64,000 nucleotides of DNA from an uncultured Propionibacteriaceae bacterium. GTDB lineage: Bacteria > Actinomycetota > Actinomycetes > Propionibacteriales > Propionibacteriaceae. How positions within the stretch are numbered: the first letter of the stretch is position 1; each line of letters opens with the position of its first letter. The stretch lies in contig CAKZHP010000131.1 in NCBI GenBank assembly GCA_936924635.1, positions 1 to 64,000 of the forward strand, in the 5' to 3' direction. Below are positions 26,330-34,577 of this stretch, one piece after another. The position numbers and the translations under genes are program-made. The notes below the pieces were generated by a model. It was not told the origin of the DNA and made no database searches. It saw nothing but the letters and a program-made list of their open reading frames with translations.

Positions 26330-27980
26330 CTACGAGCTGAGCTCGCCCAGCACCGCCGCCCGCAGGGTGTGCAGGCCCACACCGCCCACGTCGAGCGCGC
26401 GGCGGTGGAATGCCTTCAGGTCGAACGCGTCACCCTCGCGCTGCCGTAACTCATCCCGCAGCTGCAGCCACAGCCGCTCACCGATCTTGTACGCGGGCGC
26501 CTGCCCCGGCCAGCCCAGGTAGCGATCGAGCTCGAACCGCAGGAACCCCTCGGCCATGTCGGCGTTGGCGGTGAGGAAGGACCACGCCTTGTCGTACGTA
26601 CACTCCCCGCCCCCGACCGACTCCGGCGCCTCGAAGCCGCAGTGCACGCCGATGTCGATCACCACGCGGGCGGCGCGCAGCGACTGGCCGTCGAGCATGC
26701 CCAGCCGGGTCGCCGGGTCGGTGTGGAAACCCAGCTCGTCCATCAGCCGCTCGGCGTACAAGGCCCAGCCCTCGCCGTGCCCCGACGTCCAGGCGTCCAT
26801 GCGGCGCCAGGAGTTGAGCAGCCCCGAGCGCACCATCGTCTGCCCGATCTGCAGGTGATGGCCGGGCACGCCCTCGTGGTAGACGGTGGTCAGCTCGCGC
26901 CAGGTGCCGAACTGCTCCACGCTCTTCGGCACCGACCACCACATCCGGCCAGGGCGGGAGAAGTCCTCGCTCGGCCCCGTGTAGTAGATGCCGCCCGACT
27001 GCGTCGGCGCGATGCAGCACTCGATGGTGCGCACCGGGTCGGGGATGTCGAAATGCGTTCCGGCCAGGGCTTCCACCGCACCGTCGGCGGTCTCCTGCAT
27101 CCACCGCTGCAGGGCATCGGTGCCGTGGATCTGGTAGGCGGGGTCCGCGTCCAGGTGGGCCATCGCCTCATGGACGGTGGAACCCGGCAGGATCTGCTCG
27201 GCGATCTTCGCCATCTCTGCCCGGATCCGGGCCAGCTCGGCCTGGCCCCAGGCGTACGTCTCTTCGAGGTGGTCGACCTCCGCGCCCAGGAACGAGCGCG
27301 AGTGCAGCCGGTAGAGCTCGCGCCCGCACGCGTCGGCGGCCGGGGCGGCGGGCAGGATCTCGTCGCGCAGGCGCTCGCCCGCGCGGCGTACGCCGCTGAC
27401 GCGAGCCCGACCTGCTCCGCGATGCGCGGGTGCTGCGCGGCCAGGGTCGCGAAGTAGCCGTCGGGCGCCGTGTGCTGCTCGGTCTGCGCGATGCACGCCT
27501 CGACCTGGCGGCGCGGCGAGACCAGCCCGCGCTCGCGGGCGGCGTGGAGCGACTCGAACCACTGTTCGAGCGCACGCGGCATCGCTGCCATGCGCTGGCC
27601 GAGCGTGTCGACCTGCTCGTCGGTGTCGGTGGGCATGAGGTCGCAGATGTCGCGCATCTCCTGCAGCGGCGAGGCGATCACGTTGAGCGACATCAGGGGG
27701 ATGCCCGCGTCGTGGCTCTCGACCTCCAGCCCGAGCCGCTCTCGCATCGCGCTCAGGGTGACCCGGTCGACGTCGTCGACGGGCGTGGCGCCAGCCAGCG
27801 CAGCGAGGGTGCGACGCGCCAGGTCGGCCATCGCCGCCCACCCAGCCGGGGAGAAGTCGTCGAGCTCGCCGTCGCGGCCGGGACGCCCAGGTAGGTCGCA
27901 GCGATCGGCGACAGCGCGATGCTCTGCTCGTGGTGGGCCTCGGCGATGGCGTCGATGGCGGTGGGGGTGCGGTCGGTCAT
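26330..27980 (-). pseudogene. DUF885 family protein with two frameshifts
   Basis: Three frames together cover a full DUF885 protein of about 550 residues. The start MTDRTPTAIDAIAEAHHEQS (ATG 27980) breaks near 27878-27882 (one base missing); the second part, MADLARRTLAALAG onwards, breaks near 27400-27402 (one base missing); the third runs to 26330 and contains the metallopeptidase-like YHEGVPGHHLQ helix and EGWALYAERL. Each missing base restores a continuous family sequence when supplied. TACGGT (27987-27992, minus) ends 6 nt before the start. Confidence 0.75.
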
Positions 27981-28171
27981 GCTGCGACCGTACCGAGTGT
28001 CACTGACAGTGTCTCCGCGGACTTGCATGGCGGCCCGGCCTGGTCTGAGCAGGCCAGCGCCGCCTCGGCTGGGCAACCGACCCGGGCGGCGTGTAACTTG
28101 ACGGCTGACCGCCGTCGCGACCGTCGACCCACCCGTCCCTCGACGCCGCGGCACGCCCCATGGAGGTACGC

Positions 28172-28507
28172 ATGAGTGGTGACATGAAGATCGAGTTCGG
28201 CTCGTGGAACACCGCAGCCGCCACGTTCGACAAGGTGTCGGCCGCTGCCCCGCCGAAGCTGACGCAGGTGGTGACCAAGACGACAAACGCTGCCGCGTGC
28301 GGCGCGGCCAGCGGGTACGCCACGGTCGACGGCGCCGTGGCGATCATGCTCACCGTGTTCGGGGAGGTCATGAACGGGACCGTCGTGCCGAGCCTGGAGA
28401 AGGGCCTCGATGCGGAGGCAACGGCGCTGACCGACACCGGCAAGACCCTCCAGGCCATGGAGGACGAGAACACCGACACCGCCGATGCGGTCAAGGGGGA
28501 GCTGTGA
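28172..28507 (+). CDS. Small helical protein, WXG100/EspC-like
   Basis: A 111-residue, mainly helical, weakly acidic protein with the sequence FGSWNTAAATFD near the N-terminus, similar in size and pattern to WXG100 or EspC-like substrates of type VII secretion. No WxG turn is evident, so the assignment is tentative. ATG 28172 is chosen over 28160 because GGAGGT (28162-28167) lies between them. It overlaps the next gene by 4 nt (GTGA). Confidence 0.5.
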   Translation: MSGDMKIEFGSWNTAAATFDKVSAAAPPKLTQVVTKTTNAAACGAASGYATVDGAVAIMLTVFGEVMNGTVVPSLEKGLDAEATALTDTGKTLQAMEDENTDTADAVKGEL

Positions 28508-29037
28508 AGTTCAATCTGTTCGGATGGCACGTCGAGGTCGAGCTGCCGGCTGATCCGGAGGCCTTCGTCAGGGAAAAGGTCATCCAGATCCTGAACTACA
28601 TGGGCTACGAGTGGCCTTCGACCAGCTCGGGTGTGCTGGAAGGTTGGTCGGCGGACTGGGACTCGCTCGGTAGCCAGCTCGAGACCTACGTCTCCGACCT
28701 GCAGTCAGGCATCACCCGCCTGCAGGGCGCGAACGAGGGGGCTGCGATCGATGCCGTCGCCGCCTACATGAACAGCGACGACTCGAACGTCCACTCTCTG
28801 CACACGGTGGCGCAGGCCGCCCCGCTGGCCGCGAAGGCGTACAGCGGTGCAGCCAAGCTGATCATCGGGCTGAAGGCGTACGTGATCGGCCAGATCCTCC
28901 TGGACGTCGTCTCCATCGCCGCCGCGATCATCAGTGGCGGCGCGTCGGCAGCCGTCTCCTTCCTCGCCAAGAAGGGCGCCCAGCTCGCCATCAACCTCGC
29001 CATCGACAAGGCCATCAACGAGCTGATGGGAGCCTGA
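28504..29037 (+). CDS. WXG100-like domain protein without a toxin domain
   Basis: A 177-residue protein. LEGWSADWDSLG near residues 40-51 and long helices resemble the N-terminal domain of large type VII effectors such as CpnT. A hydrophobic stretch (about 115-145, YVIGQILLDVVSIAAAIISGGASAAV) follows. Effectors would continue into a toxin domain; this one stops after INELMGA. It may be a truncated effector or a partner protein. It is coupled to the preceding gene, but no secretion ATPase is in the window. Confidence 0.5.
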   Translation: MKFNLFGWHVEVELPADPEAFVREKVIQILNYMGYEWPSTSSGVLEGWSADWDSLGSQLETYVSDLQSGITRLQGANEGAAIDAVAAYMNSDDSNVHSLHTVAQAAPLAAKAYSGAAKLIIGLKAYVIGQILLDVVSIAAAIISGGASAAVSFLAKKGAQLAINLAIDKAINELMGA

Positions 29038-29069
29038 GAGGTCCAGCATCCGTCCCGGCGGGGAACGAG

Positions 29070-29447
29070 ATGGATTTCGGGACGAAGGACCTGCCCGGCG
29101 CTGAGGTCGAGTACATGATCGAGGCGAGCGACCAGGTGTATGCGCTGGCAGAGCAGGGGCAGGTCGACCAGGCGCTGACGACGGCCGAGACGGCGTGGTC
29201 ACGCCTGGGCCAGCCGCTGACCACGCTGTCGGGGGGACTCGCTCGAAGAGAAGGTCCTCTACCCGGAGAGCCAGCTCATCGCCTCGAACGCCTCGCTCGC
29301 CGCGGCCAAGGCGGGCCGCGGCCGAGAGGCGGAGAGCTGGCTCGACTGGTTCGAGGCGTCGTACGGCCGGGAGGCCAACCCGATCGTCATGACGGTCACC
29401 GGAGCCGTCCGCTACGCGCACGCGCCGCGGGCGTCAAGGGAGTCTGA
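29070..29447 (+). pseudogene. Helical repeat-like protein with two compensating frame changes
   Basis: From ATG 29070 the frame encodes a helical protein (VYALAEQGQVDQALTTAETA) up to the G6 run 29231-29236. The sensible sequence then continues one frame over (DSLEEKVLYPESQLIASNAS to VMTVTGAVRYAHA), and near 29420-29428 it returns to the first frame, ending AAGVKGV at the stop 29445-29447. One extra and one missing base would explain this. It follows the WXG-like pair and may be their partner or immunity-like protein; no family recognised. Confidence 0.45.
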
Positions 29448-29536
29448 GCGGTCGCACGCCACCACGGCGAGGCGGGTCGGCCGGGGGGTACGCGGCAACC
29501 GGGCGGTCGCCTCGGGGCCCCGAGCGGTGCTGGGTC

Positions 29537-29983
29537 TCATTCCTGGAGACGCCGCAGCACCGTGGCCAGGACGGCGCGCTCCTTCTCGTCAAGCCGGTCG
29601 ACGAACGCGGCGCGCACGGCGCGTACATGCTGGGGCGCCGCCTGCTGGATCGCCTGGAATCCGGCGTCGGTGAGCACCACCATCGAGCCACGCCGGTCGC
29701 CTGGGGTGTCTTCACGGGAGACCAGCCCACGCTTCTCCATGCGCGCCAGCTGGTGAGAGGCTCGGCTGCGCTCCCAGCCGGTCAGGGAGGCCAGATCCCC
29801 GAACCTCAGACGGCGATCGGGTGACTCGCTGAGGTGGGCCAGGATCTCGTACTCCCCGTGCCCGAGCCCTGCGCTCTGGCGGAGGTCGCGGGCGACGGCG
29901 AGCTCGATGGCGGCTTGAGCATGGATCCAGTCGCGCCAGAGCTGCCCTTCGTCCGCGTCCAGCCACGGTGTCTCATCCCCCAT
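29537..29983 (-). CDS. MarR-family transcriptional regulator
   Basis: A 148-residue winged-helix protein with the MarR pattern: HGEYEILAHLSESPDRRLRFGDLA, the recognition region TGWERSRASHQLARMEKRGL and the wing DRRGSMVVLTDAG. It is divergent from doxX with paired palindromes between, so it probably represses doxX and responds to a phenolic or oxidant ligand. ATG 29983 follows TAGGAT (29991-29996, minus) by 7 nt, indicating a leaderless start; ATG 29992 is possible. Confidence 0.88.
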   Translation of the reverse strand: MGDETPWLDADEGQLWRDWIHAQAAIELAVARDLRQSAGLGHGEYEILAHLSESPDRRLRFGDLASLTGWERSRASHQLARMEKRGLVSREDTPGDRRGSMVVLTDAGFQAIQQAAPQHVRAVRAAFVDRLDEKERAVLATVLRRLQE

Positions 29984-30015
29984 GGCCAGCATCCTACGAA
30001 CGTCGCCCCCGATGG

Positions 30016-30059
30016 TTGACATGTCATTGAGATCGGGTGAAGGTATCGGTGACACGTCA
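30016..30059. promoter_or_regulatory. Two MarR-type operators and the doxX promoter
   Basis: Palindromes TGACATGTCA (30017-30026) and TGACACGTCA (30050-30059) have centres 33 bp apart, about three helical turns, so two dimers could bind one face. TTGACA (30016-30021) overlaps the first and would be the -35 box of doxX; the -10 is probably in AGGTAT near 30041. The regulator is inferred to be the adjacent MarR. Confidence 0.6.
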
Positions 30060-30089
30060 ACAACCCGTGCCCATCCTGAGGAGCTTGAG

Positions 30090-30563
30090 ATGACCACCAC
30101 CCTGTTCCCCGTCCCGGCCGCGGTGCGCGACGCCGGCCTGCTCTTCGCCCGGGTGCTGCTCGGCGTGGTCCTCGTCGCCCAAGGCTGGCAGAAGCTCTCC
30201 GGGGGCGTGCCGGCCGTGGCCCAGGGCTTCACCAAGATGGGCGTCCCGCTGCCCGGGGCCGCCGCGTGGTTCGCGACGCTGGTGGAGCTCGTCGGGGGAG
30301 TGCTGCTCATCCTCGGTGCCCTGACCCCGGTGGTTGCACTCCTTGTCGCGATGGACATGGCTGGCGCCTGGCTGTTCGCTCACCTGGGCCATGGGCCCTT
30401 CGTGGCGAAGGGCGGATGGGAGCTGGTGGTCCTGATCGGGTCCCTCGCAGTGGTGATCGCTCTCGTGGGCCCCGGTCGTGCCAGCGTCGACGCCCTGATC
30501 GCCTCGCGGCGGGCGGTGCCGGACACGCGCCCCTCGAGCACCAAGACCCACGCGGCGGTCTGA
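30090..30563 (+). CDS. DoxX-family membrane protein
   Basis: A 157-residue protein with four helices, opening AGLLFARVLLGVVLVAQGWQKL, the DoxX signature. Related proteins join thiol-redox or detoxification complexes at the membrane; some are quinone-linked. ATG 30090 follows GAGGAG (30078-30083). The divergent MarR gene suggests induction by a small reactive compound. Confidence 0.85.
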   Translation: MTTTLFPVPAAVRDAGLLFARVLLGVVLVAQGWQKLSGGVPAVAQGFTKMGVPLPGAAAWFATLVELVGGVLLILGALTPVVALLVAMDMAGAWLFAHLGHGPFVAKGGWELVVLIGSLAVVIALVGPGRASVDALIASRRAVPDTRPSSTKTHAAV

Positions 30564-30657
30564 GGCTCCGACCCGCCTCGACAGACCAGTCGAGCAGCCG
30601 GCCATCCACGTGGCAGCGGGTCGTTCTCTCGTCATGCGCGAGGGTGGCCGCGCGTCG

Positions 30658-31092
30658 TCAGTCGGCGTCGAGCGCTGTGCTCCACCGGAGGCCCGGGAAT
30701 CGTGCGAAACCTCGGTCGGTCGTGACCCAGGTGGCGCCGGCGTCAACCGCGAGGGCCGCAAGGTAGGCGTCGGGCACGTCGTTGCCGCGCGCCCCGAGGT
30801 GCTGGACGAAGTGTGCGAACGTCTGCCAATGACGCGGCCCGGGACGAGCGATGACTGATGAGGGGGCCTGTCTGACGACGCGGCAGAACTCGAGCGCGTC
30901 ATCCGGCGACGTCGGGTCCTGGAACACCCGGTGGTTGGTCACGATCCGGAGGAACCCGGACAGGACCAGCTCGCTGACTCCGAACGGCTCAGGGCCCGTG
31001 AGACATCTGGACAGCCAGTCCCGGTAGCGGTCGTGGTCGGCACAGTCGGCCCGGTGCGCGTAGATGAGGACGTTGACGTCAGCCAGCAGCAC
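30658..31092 (-). CDS. vapC: VapC-family PIN-domain toxin
   Basis: A 144-residue PIN ribonuclease. Acidic active-site residues are seen in LLADVNVLIYAHR near the N-terminus, in SELVLSGFLRI, and in the NDVPDAYLAALA and TTDRGFARF strands. It would cleave RNA when not bound by the antitoxin. GTG 31092 overlaps the vapB stop by 14 nt, the usual toxin-antitoxin arrangement. Confidence 0.85.
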   Translation of the reverse strand: MLLADVNVLIYAHRADCADHDRYRDWLSRCLTGPEPFGVSELVLSGFLRIVTNHRVFQDPTSPDDALEFCRVVRQAPSSVIARPGPRHWQTFAHFVQHLGARGNDVPDAYLAALAVDAGATWVTTDRGFARFPGLRWSTALDAD

Positions 31093-31333
31093 GACGCTCC
31101 TCCGGCTGGTCGAGGAGGTCTGCCAGCGCAGCCTTGTCCTCCAGATCGACCCCAGGGCGGAGCCCGCGCGAGCCATAGGTCGGGATCGTCACGGGCATGG
31201 TCGTTGCATCTCGCTGGGCGAAGTGTGCCCGCAGTGCGTCGTCGATCACATCACCGAGGGACCGACCAGAATCGGCGGCCGTGACACGCGCGCGACGGAG
31301 GAGCTCGTCGTCGATTCTGATCGTTGTGCGCAT
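31079..31333 (-). CDS. vapB: VapB-type ribbon-helix-helix antitoxin
   Basis: An 84-residue protein with the ribbon-helix-helix start MRTTIRIDDELLRRARV, followed by a DNA-binding helix pair, and an acidic C-terminal tail (GVDLEDKAALADLLDQP) suited to bind the toxin. It is first in the operon and probably represses it together with VapC. ATG 31333; TACGAT (31339-31344, minus) ends 5 nt before it, so the message may be leaderless. Confidence 0.8.
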   Translation of the reverse strand: MRTTIRIDDELLRRARVTAADSGRSLGDVIDDALRAHFAQRDATTMPVTIPTYGSRGLRPGVDLEDKAALADLLDQPEERRAAG

Positions 31334-31356
31334 GACGCATCGTAACATCAACGGTG

Positions 31357-31370
31357 CGCATCATGATGCG
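31357..31370. promoter_or_regulatory. Palindromic operator upstream of vapBC
   Basis: The perfect 14-bp palindrome CGCATCATGATGCG lies 24 nt upstream of vapB. A related half-site CGCAT recurs at 31330-31340, over the start codon. Autoregulation by the VapBC complex is inferred from position. Confidence 0.55.
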
Positions 31371-31529
31371 TGGCAGGTCGGACATCCCCATGCCTCACGC
31401 CGACCATCCCCCGGCCGGAGCATCCAGGACTCCGGCACCACCACCGGGTCCTCGCCAGGCCCACCACACTCTCCTTTGTCGGGTTGCGCCGCGGGCGGCG
31501 CCCGAGGCTGATGCGGCAGACTCCTCCCC

Positions 31530-32822
31530 ATGCGGATCTGCGTGGTGGGGCTGGGGAAGATCGGGCTGCCGCTGGCGGTGCAGTACGCGTCGAAGGGCCA
31601 CGATGTCGTCGGCGTCGACGTGCAGCGAAGCGTGGTCGACCAGGTCAACGCCGGCACCGAGCCCTTCCCGGGTGAGGCCGACCTGGCGAGGCTGCTCGCC
31701 GAGGCAGTGGCCGCGGGGCACCTCACGGCCACCACCTCCCACGCCGATGCCGTACGCACTGCTGAGGTGGTGGTGATGGTGGTGCCCGTGTACGTCGACG
31801 AGGCCACCGCGAAGCCCGACTTCGGCTGGATGGACGCCGCCACCGTCGAGGTCGCGAAGGCGCTGACGCCGGGCACGCTGGTCGCGTACGAGACCACTTT
31901 GCCCGTCGGCACCACCCGCCACCGCTGGCAGCCGATGATCGCGCAGCACTCCGGCCTCGCCGCGGGCGCCGTCGAGATCGTGTTCTCGCCGGAGCGCGTG
32001 CTCACCGGGCGCGTGTTCGCCGACCTGCGCAAGTACCCCAAGCTGATCGGCGCCCTCACCGAGCGCGGCGCCGCCCGGGCCACGGAGTTCTACGAGGCCG
32101 TACTGGACTTCGACCCGCGCCCGGATCTGCCGCGTGACAACGGCGTCTGGGACCTCGGCAGTGCCGAGGCGGCCGAGCTGGCCAAGCTCGCCGAGACCAC
32201 CTACCGCGACGTCAACATCGGGCTCGCCAACCAGTTCGCGCGCTTCGCCGCGACCGCTGGCATCGACATCTACGCGGTGATCGAGGCGTCGAACTCGCAG
32301 CCGTACAGCCACATCCACCGCCCCGGCATCGCCGTCGGAGGGCACTGCATCCCGGTCTACCCGCGGCTCTACCTCTCCACCGACCCCGACGCCACGATCG
32401 TGTCGGCCGCGCGCGAGGCGAACGCGCAGATGCCCGCGTACGCGGTCGGGCTGCTGCACGGGGCTCTCGGCTCGCTGGAGGGGCAGCAGGTGGTCGTGCT
32501 CGGCGCCTCCTATCGCGGTGGCGTCAAGGAGACGGCGTTCTCGGGCGTGTTCGCGACGGTCGACGAGCTGGTACGAGCCGGGGCCAGCGTGCGGGTGCAC
32601 GACCCCATGTACAGCGGGGACGAGCTGCGGGCGCTCGGCTTCGAGCCGTACACACCCGGCGAGCCCGCCGATGCCGCCATCCTCCAGGCCGACCACCGCG
32701 AGTACCTGGACTGGGGGCTCGAGCAGATCCCCGGCGTGCGGGTGCTGGTCGACGGCCGCAACCTCACCGACCCGGGCCGGTGGAGCGGTGTGCGGCACCT
32801 GGTCATCGGGCGCCCGGCCTGA
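31530..32822 (+). CDS. UDP-N-acetylhexosamine 6-dehydrogenase (WbpA/WecC type)
   Basis: A 430-residue nucleotide-sugar dehydrogenase that oxidises C6 of a UDP-sugar to the uronic acid in two NAD-dependent steps. It has the Rossmann start ICVVGLGKIGLPLA, the motif FSPERVLTGR, the central helix AELAKLAETTYRDVNIGLAN and the catalytic Cys273 in GGHCIPVYP. The SPERV/GHCIP pattern is of the UDP-GlcNAc or UDP-ManNAc type rather than UDP-glucose. It would supply the acid for the WbpB/E/D-like enzymes at 23.6-26.3 kb. CAGACT (31517-31522) ends 7 nt before the ATG. Confidence 0.87.
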   Translation: MRICVVGLGKIGLPLAVQYASKGHDVVGVDVQRSVVDQVNAGTEPFPGEADLARLLAEAVAAGHLTATTSHADAVRTAEVVVMVVPVYVDEATAKPDFGWMDAATVEVAKALTPGTLVAYETTLPVGTTRHRWQPMIAQHSGLAAGAVEIVFSPERVLTGRVFADLRKYPKLIGALTERGAARATEFYEAVLDFDPRPDLPRDNGVWDLGSAEAAELAKLAETTYRDVNIGLANQFARFAATAGIDIYAVIEASNSQPYSHIHRPGIAVGGHCIPVYPRLYLSTDPDATIVSAAREANAQMPAYAVGLLHGALGSLEGQQVVVLGASYRGGVKETAFSGVFATVDELVRAGASVRVHDPMYSGDELRALGFEPYTPGEPADAAILQADHREYLDWGLEQIPGVRVLVDGRNLTDPGRWSGVRHLVIGRPA

Positions 32823-32867
32823 GCCACACTGGGGCCATGACCCGTACGCACCCGGCCGGACCCGCCG

Positions 32868-33575
32868 ATGTCGTGGCTTGACCTCGACGCGGACGAGGGG
32901 CCGACGCACTCGCTGGTGAGCTCGTCGCCGGCCGGCAAGGACGGGCTGGTGCCGTGCCTGCTGGGCCTGGTGGGCGGCGGCATCGTGGGGCTGTGGACGG
33001 AGTACGGGCTCGATCTCTGGAAGCCCGTCGAGCCGGCCTCGCTCGCTGCGGTGCTCGGCATGGAGGAGGTCGAGCGGCGCGACATCGGCGGCGCGTACGC
33101 GGAGGTGGGCCACATGGACACCGCCCGCAACGCGCTCGTCGTGCGGCAGCGGACGCCGGGCTCGGGTCACCCGCGCCGGTTCGCCGTACAACCGGGGGCG
33201 TTCCCCGACGAGAAGCTGGACCCGTGGTCGATCTGGCAGCTGAAGCGGATGGCCGACCTCGCCGTGCGCCGCGGTTCACGATTCGTGCTGCAGCCCGGCG
33301 GGTACGGCAGCGCGGAGCTGACGATCGGGTTCCAGGTCGGCGAGTACGACAAGCAGCGCAGGATCATCGTCACCGCGACGCCGGCGTGGGTGGCGAAGTC
33401 GTGGGAGCACGGGCGTCTGGGTGCTGCGCGTGGGGCGCTGAGGGAGCCGTCCAGGTCCACCGCGTTCCCGGTGACCCCGGCGGGCGTGGATCAGGCCGTC
33501 GCCGCGATCGTGGCCGCGGTGAAGGAGTCGGGCCTGCGGACGTACGAGATGATGCCCGCGTACCCGACCCCCTGA
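32868..33575 (+). CDS. Protein of unknown function
   Basis: A 235-residue soluble protein with no recognised family. The middle (VGHMDTARNALVVRQRTPG) and the end (VDQAVAAIVAAVKESGLRTY) look alpha/beta. The start is uncertain: ATG 32868 has neither a ribosome site nor a -10 box. ATG 32837 has CACACT 6 nt upstream like other genes here, but its frame stops after 14 codons at 32881, so either a short leader or a base error precedes the gene. Confidence 0.55.
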   Translation: MSWLDLDADEGPTHSLVSSSPAGKDGLVPCLLGLVGGGIVGLWTEYGLDLWKPVEPASLAAVLGMEEVERRDIGGAYAEVGHMDTARNALVVRQRTPGSGHPRRFAVQPGAFPDEKLDPWSIWQLKRMADLAVRRGSRFVLQPGGYGSAELTIGFQVGEYDKQRRIIVTATPAWVAKSWEHGRLGAARGALREPSRSTAFPVTPAGVDQAVAAIVAAVKESGLRTYEMMPAYPTP

Positions 33576-33663
33576 CCTCCCCATGAGGGTTGTTTCAGCC
33601 AGGAGGCGAGAGGTCGCTCGCGTCCGTACGCTCTGATCGACCACTCCGTTCCTTGGGGGAACC

Positions 33664-34548
33664 ATGACCTCGTACACGCTGCCGGGCCGCGTCCGGTCGA
33701 TCCGGATGTTCGACCGTGACGCCGGGCGGGTGATCGTCCATGCCGGTGACGAGCTGGTGCTGCTGGACGACGAGCTGCAGGTGCTCGGGTCGTGGACCCT
33801 CCCCGAGGGCGTCACCGGCATCGCCGACGCCGACCCCATGACCGACACGGTGATCTTCGACCACGACTCCGCGATCGTGCTGCAGCAGCACGGGGAGGAG
33901 GTGTGGCGGCTGCCTCACACGGGCTGGGGTGGCGACTTCGAGGGGGCTGGCGCCTGGCTGCGCGACGGCCATGCGTTCGCGATCATCCCCGACGACGCGC
34001 ACGAGAGCTGCGAGCTGATCAGGATGAGCATCGCCGACGGCTCGGTCACCGGGCTGCACGTGATCGACGCCGCGCCGTCAGGCATCGAGCTGGTGCCGTT
34101 CACCGACGGGTGGCTGGGCATCGGTGTCGGCGAGGGCCAGGACGCCGCCCGCAGCTGGTTTCTGCAGACCGACGCCGACGAGCTCACCGTGCGCGAGGCG
34201 CCGTGGGACGACCGCATCCTCACCGACGTGCACCCCTCGGGCCGGTGGCTCCTCACCACCCCGCACTCCGGTGACGGTCCGTTGCAGGTGCTCACCTGGC
34301 CCGGCCTGGAGCCCGTCTGGGACGTCGCCGTACCGCCGATCCCCGACTCCACCTGGCTGGAGTCGGCCGTGTTCGTCGGTGACGACCTGGTCGCCGCGTT
34401 CGTGCCGGGCGACCGGGAGGACGGCGAGTGCCTGCGCATCCCGCCCGACCAGCCGATCACCAAGGTCGCGGGCGAGTCCTGGCCGGCGCCTGGTGGGGTG
34501 GACTTCTGGCTCGAGTACGACGGCGGCCAGCTCATCAAGCGCGACTGA
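33664..34548 (+). CDS. Beta-propeller-like protein of unknown function
   Basis: A 294-residue, acidic, beta-rich protein with repeated blocks of the type DELVLLDDELQVLGSWTLP and PLQVLTWPGLEPVWDV, which suggest WD/YVTN-like propeller blades. No catalytic motif is evident. ATG 33664 is preceded by GGGGGAA. It has no signal peptide, so it is probably cytoplasmic. Confidence 0.6.
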   Translation: MTSYTLPGRVRSIRMFDRDAGRVIVHAGDELVLLDDELQVLGSWTLPEGVTGIADADPMTDTVIFDHDSAIVLQQHGEEVWRLPHTGWGGDFEGAGAWLRDGHAFAIIPDDAHESCELIRMSIADGSVTGLHVIDAAPSGIELVPFTDGWLGIGVGEGQDAARSWFLQTDADELTVREAPWDDRILTDVHPSGRWLLTTPHSGDGPLQVLTWPGLEPVWDVAVPPIPDSTWLESAVFVGDDLVAAFVPGDREDGECLRIPPDQPITKVAGESWPAPGGVDFWLEYDGGQLIKRD

Positions 34549-34577
34549 CCGCCCGGTGGTCGGACTAGGCTCCCTGC

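Noticed and set aside
28504..29037. Complete type VII toxin
   Set aside because: There is no C-terminal catalytic domain and no secretion gene nearby; only the WXG-like N-terminal part is supported.
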